64,000 nucleotides of DNA. Origin: Cytospora piceicola. Its lineage: Eukaryota; Ascomycota; Sordariomycetes; Diaporthales; Cytosporaceae. Shown piece by piece: positions 58,602 to 64,000 of the stretch (its first letter is position 1; each line of letters opens with the position of its first letter). The notes beneath the pieces are model-generated. The model had not been told where the DNA came from and did no database searches. It worked only from the letters and a program-made list of their open reading frames with translations. The stretch is from the NCBI GenBank assembly GCA_023375675.1, contig JALQBC010000018.1, positions 310,001-374,000 on the forward strand, read 5' to 3'. A program made the translations under genes and the position numbers.

Positions 58602-59551
58602 GATGGCGCGTTGTACCGTCGAGTCGCGTCGGGTAACGAGGTTGATGGGGAGGGCTTCAGAGTTGTCCGCTATAGGTCTCTGGAGGAGCAGCCGATCGAA
58701 GTGGTGCCTGGATGATGGCGAAACGGGGGATCTCGAAGTGTAGGTTCCCAACACTGAAGCTTCAGGAATACCAGTCCAAGGAGGTCAACGGAGGTAACAC
58801 GATGCCGCGGACAAACTATCTGCCACCGGAATAACAGGGGCAGAACTCCAGCCAATACTCTCTTTCTCTCTCTAAGGCAGTCCGTCTCCTATCAAACAAC
58901 ACTTGTCGTGATGATGATTGTGGGAGAGAGGTAGGAGATGGCAGCAGAAGGAAATAGGTTGATAATAAATGAAAGGTGATTGTTTGGGTCGGGTTGGATT
59001 GGGTTTGATGGCAGCAGTTGATAATCGGAAAGAGCGTACTGTGTATGTGGACAGCCGAAGTTTGAATCTCGCCTTGGTCACTTGCCTGGACCTCCTCCCT
59101 ATGGCTCATAGGGTTAGGGTCTTGGGTGATCTGTGCGTTACGGGCTGGTTGGTAGGTACCTAGGTACTTTAAAGTACCTAAGTACTGCCACGGTGGGTCC
59201 GTGCCAGGCGTGTAAAGACCGCTAAGAAAGATCCATGGATGGATGGATGACCTTTGAATGTTCATGAGCAATGAGCAATACTCCATCCAGGGCTGATACA
59301 GATTGGATTCCTGGGTATACGATACCAAATGAGATACACCGAACGTTTACAGCTGAATACTGACGGCGCAGCAAATGGCATCGGTCTATAACCACCTTCT
59401 GCTGGTATTGTCCTCACTTAGGTGAACCATGAAAACACAATAGTGACCATCACTCATCAAGTCTCTCCAACATTGAAAATTGAAGAATTGAAGCCAGCTG
59501 AGTTCAACTAAGAACCCATCAACCTTCGATCCCTCTCCTCAACCCGCCACC
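58602..59551. promoter_or_regulatory. Divergent promoter of NUFIP-like gene and RPC25
   Basis: 950 bp between two divergent starts. Contains a telobox-like TAGGGTTAGGG at 59109-59119, a CCTAGG palindrome near 59156 and, overlapping it, a perfect 20-bp palindrome at 59161-59180 (TAGGTACTTTAAAGTACCTA). Regulatory function is inferred from motif type and position. Confidence 0.45.
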
Positions 59552-59920
59552 ATGTTCATCCTGGTAAGCAGACCTTCCCTCCTGAGAAGGACCTACCTGG
59601 TCGACAAGTCCTGACCCGGAACTGACCATCATCCAAAGACAAAAATTGCGGACCTGGTCCAGATTACACCTGCAGAGTTTCACAAGACGAGCGTGCAGGC
59701 TGTTGAGGACAATATCAATTCCAAATATGCAAACAAGGTAGGGCCATTCTTCTTAATCCAGGCATAAAACAAGAGACATATACACTGACTATATCCATAA
59801 ACAAAGGTGATCCAGAAGATCGGCCTTTGCATCTGCCTGTACGATCTCCTCTGGGCATCTGAGGGTCTCATCCGCCATGGAACGGGAGCAGCCAACGTGA
59901 ACGGTATGGGTTTCCTACCC

Positions 59921-59962
<42 letters not shown>

Positions 59963-60383
59963 AAGTCATTACATACTGACTACCTCCCCAGCCGAGTTCC
60001 GCCTCGTTGTCTTCCGCCCCTTCAAGGGAGAAGTCGTCATGGGCAGGATCAGCAAGTGCACGCCCCAGGGCATCCACCTCCGCACCGAGTTCTTCAACGA
60101 CATCGTCGTCGAGGCCGAGGAGCTCCCCGAGGGCTGCGAGTTCGACCACAACGAGCAGCTCTGGGTCTGGAACAACGAGGAGACCGGCCCCATGTACTGG
60201 GACATCCACGAGACCGTCCGCTTCGCCGTCATCGGCGAGGAGTGGCACGACCAGACCCCCACGAAGCCGGCCACCGCGCCTGGCGACGAGGAGCAGGCAC
60301 AGGAGGAGAGGAAGCCGCCCTACGTCATCAAGGGGTCCATGAAGCAGCCTGGTCTGGGATGCACGCTCTGGTGGGAGTTTTGA
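59552..60383 (+). CDS. RPC25: RNA polymerase III subunit RPC25 (RPC8)
   Basis: Rpb7-like stalk subunit of RNA polymerase III; with Rpc17 it is needed for initiation at tRNA and 5S genes. Four exons: 59552-59563 (12 nt), 59639-59737, 59807-59903 and 59992-60383. Introns are 75, 69 and 88 bp with GTAAGC, GTAGGG and GTATGG donors. Product 199 aa, against about 212 in yeast. The N-terminal tip domain reads MFIL-TKIADLVQITPAEF and VIQKIGLCICLYDL. The C-terminal OB/S1-like domain begins AEFRLVVFRPFKGEVVMGRI and ends GLGCTLWWEF, both characteristic of Rpc25. Intron 3 contains a (TC)n tract at 59924-59961. Its 3' end faces EMC3, with 122 bp between stop codons. Confidence 0.94.
59924..59961 (+). repeat. 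(TC)n microsatellite in RPC25 intron 3
   Basis: About 18 uninterrupted TC units between the donor and branch region; it could serve as an extended polypyrimidine tract and makes intron length variable. Confidence 0.95.
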
Positions 60384-60505
60384 GGAATGAACCGCTTCTA
60401 TGCCTGGCCGCCTAGCCGACGGCTATACATACATCTACACGTCTAGATACCCAGGACGCATGTCCAACCACCACCACCACCACCACCACCATCTTTACGA
60501 TCACT

Positions 60506-61620
60506 CTACCCATTCATCTCCGCCTTGATGATATCCCTGAGCAGCCGGTTCTCCACATTATCGAGGACCGAGTAGTGCTCAATGACAGCAAGGTTCTCCG
60601 CCTCGCCGAGGAACTGCTTGTTCGGGTCGGCGCCTGGGCCAAACATTTGCTGGCCAGGTTGAGGGCCCATCTGGCCCATCTGCTGGGCCATTTGGTTGGC
60701 GGCTGGAGGAGGAATGTTAGTCACTTGAGTTGAAAAGCAGTAGGGAGAGATTAGAGAGACAGAGAAGATAGAGGCTTACCGTTGTCACTGCCCAGAATAA
60801 AGTTGAAGACGGGCTGCAGACCAAAGATACATAGGAAGTACCACGAAATACTAGACATCCATCTTGGGTCCATATCCTTGGTAGCCACACCAGCTTGCAG
60901 CATGCTCTTGAACTTGATGGTAAGGGGGAACGGCAATTTCACTGCGTAGCAAGGTCTCGTCAGCATCAAGCTCCCCCAGTTGGACAGTTTAGCCCTTCTT
61001 CCACCCCCGTGGACACCGTGGACACCGTGGCGACGCAAACGTACTGATAACGTAACCCGAGAAGAAAGCATTGATCCAGCTCATGATCAGCGTGTTGGGG
61101 ATGATCATGGCCATCTGGCCCTTCATGGCGCCCATCATGCCCTCCATGGCGTTGGGGTCCGTCATCGGGTTCGGCGGCGCCTGGCCCCTGTTCTCGGGGG
61201 CCTTGAGGTACGCGCCGGACTCGTAGGCGGCCGTCAGCGCGTCCCGGCGGGCGTCGAAGCTGCGCCTGGAGAGCACGTGGAAGTTCTGCCGGACCTGGAT
61301 GCCGTGCGCGAGGGACCGCTGCTCCCGGATCGTCCTGAGGTCCTGGGCCTTGGGGGTCGACGCGAGGAGGACGGTCGCGTAGTGGCGGAGTATACCGGTC
61401 AGAACCTGGAGGGAGAGTGTTAGCGATTGGGTATGGGGAACACGGGCGGGTATGGAGAGAGCTCGAGCTTTGCATACCATGACAATGGTGATGGGGAATA
61501 GGATCCAGTAGCTACATAGGGAGGTAGGTTAGCATGGTTATTCCAGCCGGTATTGTTGCCCTGGCAGTCTCACAATAACTGGGGATCCCTATGGATCGTC
61601 TGCACCGGAACCTGAGCCAT
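60506..61620 (-). CDS. EMC3: ER membrane protein complex subunit 3
   Basis: Emc3 is an Oxa1-superfamily insertase core subunit of the EMC, which inserts tail-anchored and multipass proteins into the ER membrane. Five exons: 61620-61574, 61511-61478 (34 nt), 61405-61045, 60941-60780 and 60702-60506. Donors are GTGAGA, GTATGC, GTACGT and GTAAGC, all acceptors AG, phases consistent; product 266 aa against about 255 usual. Three membrane helices: about 16-35 (YWILFPITIVMVLTG), about 130-150 (MIIPNTLIMSWINAFFSGYV) running into MKLPFPLTIKFKSMLQ, and about 180-198 (WYFLCIFGLQPVFNFILG). The DPRW motif after KSMLQAGVATKDM is typical of Emc3. A C-terminal Gln/Met/Gly-rich stretch precedes the final cytosolic helix. 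Divergent with SPC2. Confidence 0.95.
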
Positions 61621-61971
61621 GGTGACAGTTCTTGGATACTGTTCTGTTGACTTGTGGCAAGGCGGACTTGGGGTTGCAATTGATGCAGCTTCTATGTTCC
61701 TGATGTGTTGTTGTGATGCTCAACAGTTGCTTGACCCTTGACGGGTTTGGGGAAAAGAAGCTTGGGCCTCCCGTTCTATGTAATGCTGTCAACCCCTGTC
61801 ACAGCTGAGCTCGGGGCCGGCAGCCTCCAAAGGATCCCCAGAAGGACACCTTGTAGATCAACACCACTTACACATTAACTACAGCGCCTCTAAACCAACT
61901 CAAAACATCCCAACTTGCGTCTGCACTTCCTTTTGAACCCCCGGAAGTACACAAGCAGACCATAGCCCACC
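61621..61971. promoter_or_regulatory. Shared divergent promoter of EMC3 and SPC2
   Basis: Only 351 bp separate two divergent start codons, so the genes must share the intergenic promoter. I see no TATA box that clearly belongs to either. Confidence 0.6.
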
Positions 61972-62801
61972 ATGGCCGTCTCAAAGGAGAAGATCACCGT
62001 CTACAACCTCGCAGGCAAGTCCCATATACCCCCCCTCAAAGCAGCCGTTTGCAGCTGTAACTAACAGCCATGATACACAGACCTCAAGAACACCTCCGAC
62101 GATGCCATCCCGAACTACCTGAACTCCCTCAACTTCAAACAATCACACACCCTGACAGACGTGCGCCTGGGCCTAGGCTACGCCGCGTTCCTCGTCGCCG
62201 CCGCCTGTTTCGCATGGGACTACCAGCTCGGCTTCGAGAGCACCAAGTACTACACCGCCGGCGCGGTGGCCGTGTACCTCCTTCTGAACACCGCCCTGAC
62301 GCTGTGGATCTGGCTGAAAGAGAAGGGGATCGTGTATGTGGGCACGGCGCCCAGCGGGGAGACGGTACGTACAAGCGAGACTGAGGGAAAGAAAGGAGGA
62401 GGAGACAGCCAACTGACCGTGGCCACAACCAACAGATCACGATAGCAACCCACACCAAGAAGAACGTCCCCATCTACAACCTCACCATCACCATCGCCAC
62501 CAAGTCCGGCGAGCCCCGCACCATCGACCTCTCCCGGTCCTTCACCGAGTGGTTCGACGCGGCGGGCCACTTCGTCGCGACCCCCTTCCAGACCGTGCTC
62601 GCCTCCACCGTGCCGGCCATCGGCAGCCTTGATCCCAAGAGGGCGAACGTGCAGGAGGCTGCTGGACTTCAGTACACCGACGAGGACTTGACGGCCATGT
62701 TGGCGGCTGCTGGTGCGACGCCCGAGGAGGCCAACGCGAACGCGACCGCGTCAGGATCCAGCGCAAAGAAGGGCGGGAAGAGGAGGAAGGCGGCTCAGTA
62801 G
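61972..62801 (+). CDS. SPC2: Signal peptidase complex subunit 2 (SPC25 family)
   Basis: Accessory subunit of the ER signal peptidase, linking it to the Sec61 translocon. Three exons: 61972-62014, 62081-62364 and 62436-62801, giving 230 aa. Intron 1 (66 bp) needs a GC donor (G/GCAAGT) with CTAAC branch and ACACAG acceptor. No GT donor keeps the frame from MAVSKEKITVYNLA to DLKNTSDDAIP. Intron 2 (71 bp) is canonical (GTACGT). The N-terminal cytosolic region has LKNTSDDAIPNYL, typical of Spc2. Two membrane helices follow: about 48-66 (LGYAAFLVAAACFAWDY) and about 80-97 (AVAVYLLLNTALTLWIW). A cytosolic beta-rich domain (THTKKNVPIYNLTITIA) and a Lys/Arg-rich tail end the protein. Length is close to mammalian SPCS2 and longer than yeast Spc2 (178 aa). 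Confidence 0.93.
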
Positions 62802-63391
62802 AGACCCCTAGGAAACGGATCCTGACCTGGAGGGTAAACATGGACGCGCATTGGTTATGACGCTACTGAGGAGTCGTCATCAGTTCGAGGCTGGTGGAAA
62901 GGAAGTACAATCAGGCACTGCCGTGGGCATATGATAACTGCCAATATTGAAAAAGCATAGATACCCTTGTTATCCCACCCTCACGCATTCTCACCGTTCC
63001 TAAGTGGGCGTTTACAGAGACGACTATGTTAAAGGGTAAAAATACCGCTGGGATATGGAGACACCCATACCCCTTTCCCTAGGTACGACCACAGCCAATC
63101 TATTGGCTATCTCGATCTGAAACACAGGGGAAGGAATCGAGGTCATTATACTACTAATTCAGCAGAACCAAAATGCTCACTCATGATAATAGTGGCGTGG
63201 CTTCACCAGGGCCCCTCGACTGCCGTAGCCCTCATGCAGTCATCTCAATCATTCGATTGTTTTACGTTTCCAGGGGTATCTACTCTAACATGCAAATGAA
63301 CCACCCAAAAAGAATCCACGAAATACCAAGCAAGACATTTCGTCCTACAATCATGAACCCGTTCCAAGACCACACACACCATCTCCATTCC
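62802..63391. other. Intergenic region between convergent genes
   Basis: Holds the 3' ends of SPC2 (+) and the partial gene at the right edge (-). No other signal seen. Confidence 0.6.
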
Positions 63392-64000
63392 TCAAGTCGA
63401 GACCTTGGCCCACGCCCCCGCCGCAACCTCAGCCACCCTCCTCACCTCCCGGACCCTATCGCCCAGGGCCCAGCTCAGATGCACCCTCACCTCGTCAGCA
63501 TGCGGCCGCACGAGGCTCTCCTCGAACTGCATAGGCAGCAGCTGCAGGATCCGGAACGACATCTTGCGGATCCTCTCCCTGTCGCCCACGTACCTGAACC
63601 GCCTGTCGCCCTCGCCCACCGGGCTCGCCGGCCAATCTCCCTCGGCGGCGGGGCGGTCAGCCGTCGTCGACACCGAGGACGGGTCCAGAACGGCCTTCTC
63701 GTACACGCGCTTGGCAGCCGCCACGACGGAGGAGACGTGCGTCCTGAAGAGCGCCGGCTCGCGCTGCAGGACCTGCATGGTGACGGCGCACGCGGCCTCG
63801 ACGTCGTAGTTGTCGGCCGCCTTCTGCATGGCCGCGAGAACGATGCGGACGATGCTCGCCGCGTCGGGCGCGTAGTGCTCGAAGCTGAGGTGCTTGACGG
63901 CGTGCAGCGCGTAGATGGCGTAGATGGTGCTGTCCCGGGACGACCCGGGGGTGGTCTGCTGCTGCTGCTGCTGCTGCGAGATGGGGTACGCCAGCTCGAG
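63392..64000 (-). CDS. C-terminal part of a HEAT-repeat-like protein, possibly MMS19/Met18
   Basis: Runs off the right edge of the window; 202 residues of the C-terminus are visible, in frame from base 64000 to the stop at 63392. The N-terminal part seen has a seven-glutamine run (63956-63976). The rest is paired amphipathic helices, such as STIYAIYALHAVKHLSFEHY and ACAVTMQVLQREPALFRTHV, as in HEAT/ARM repeats. The last segment (RKMSFRILQLLPMQFEESLV, then VRPHADEVRVHLSWALGDR and REVRRVAEVAAGAWAKV) follows the pattern of the MMS19 C-terminal HEAT repeats that dock cytosolic Fe-S targets (LLPY...V...L...LDD..R.VRKEAV...W). The pattern match is from memory and other HEAT proteins (Tti1, Rrp12, importin-like) remain possible. 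That it is a real gene is well supported by codon composition and length. Confidence 0.7.
   Translation of the reverse strand, partial: LELAYPISQQQQQQQTTPGSSRDSTIYAIYALHAVKHLSFEHYAPDAASIVRIVLAAMQKAADNYDVEAACAVTMQVLQREPALFRTHVSSVVAAAKRVYEKAVLDPSSVSTTADRPAAEGDWPASPVGEGDRRFRYVGDRERIRKMSFRILQLLPMQFEESLVRPHADEVRVHLSWALGDRVREVRRVAEVAAGAWAKVST

Noticed and set aside
57567..58715. 382-codon plus-strand open frame
   Set aside because: Exact antisense of the Pro/Gln-rich first exon of the NUFIP-like gene; Gln/Pro codons read backwards give Leu/Trp/Arg-rich nonsense without stops.

Overview
The window is nuclear DNA of a filamentous ascomycete (Pezizomycotina, most likely Sordariomycetes). This rests on short phase-conserved introns (51-152 bp) with GTRNGT donors and CTRAY-type branch sites, single-copy housekeeping genes of fungal type, a Con7-like zinc-finger regulator, and dense TACCTAGGTA palindromes between genes. 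I cannot name the species from sequence alone.

Left part (1-12.7 kb): a vacuolar endopolyphosphatase (PPN1, 2 exons, +) and the cullin-type subunit APC2 of the anaphase-promoting complex (one exon, -). Between them, at 6.5-8.5 kb, lie minus-strand stretches that read like protein but give no clean gene model.

Middle (12.7-45.5 kb): about 33 kb with one confident protein gene, a 3-exon Con7-like C2H2 transcription factor (-). It lies in microsatellite-rich, polypyrimidine-rich DNA. The rest holds a cluster of CCTAGG-centred palindromes, a 236-bp MITE-like element with about 42-bp terminal inverted repeats and a TA target duplication, an intron-containing tRNA-Ala(CGC) gene, and what look like decayed genes at 15.4-16.2 and 44.2-45.0 kb.

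Right part (45.5-64 kb): a compact conserved block. In order: mitochondrial ribosomal protein bL21m (+), the spindle-checkpoint kinase MPS1 (-), 60S acidic protein P2 (-), histone chaperone SPT2 (+), a NUFIP1/Rsa1-type CCCH protein (-), RNA polymerase III subunit RPC25 (+), EMC3 (-), signal peptidase subunit SPC2 (+) and the C-terminal part of a HEAT-repeat protein, possibly MMS19/Met18 (-, runs off the right edge). Several pairs are divergent. EMC3 and SPC2, both acting on proteins entering the ER membrane, share a 351-bp intergenic promoter. P2, bL21m, RPC25 and the NUFIP-like protein are all ribosome or RNP biogenesis functions, and two of the promoters here carry telobox-like TTAGGG repeats.

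No complete unknown system was found. The best candidates for new biology are the MITE, the palindrome cluster, the decayed gene at 44-45 kb, and unusual splicing: a 6-nt first coding exon in SPT2 and a GC-AG intron in SPC2. All exon boundaries were derived by hand from splice signals and reading-frame continuity.
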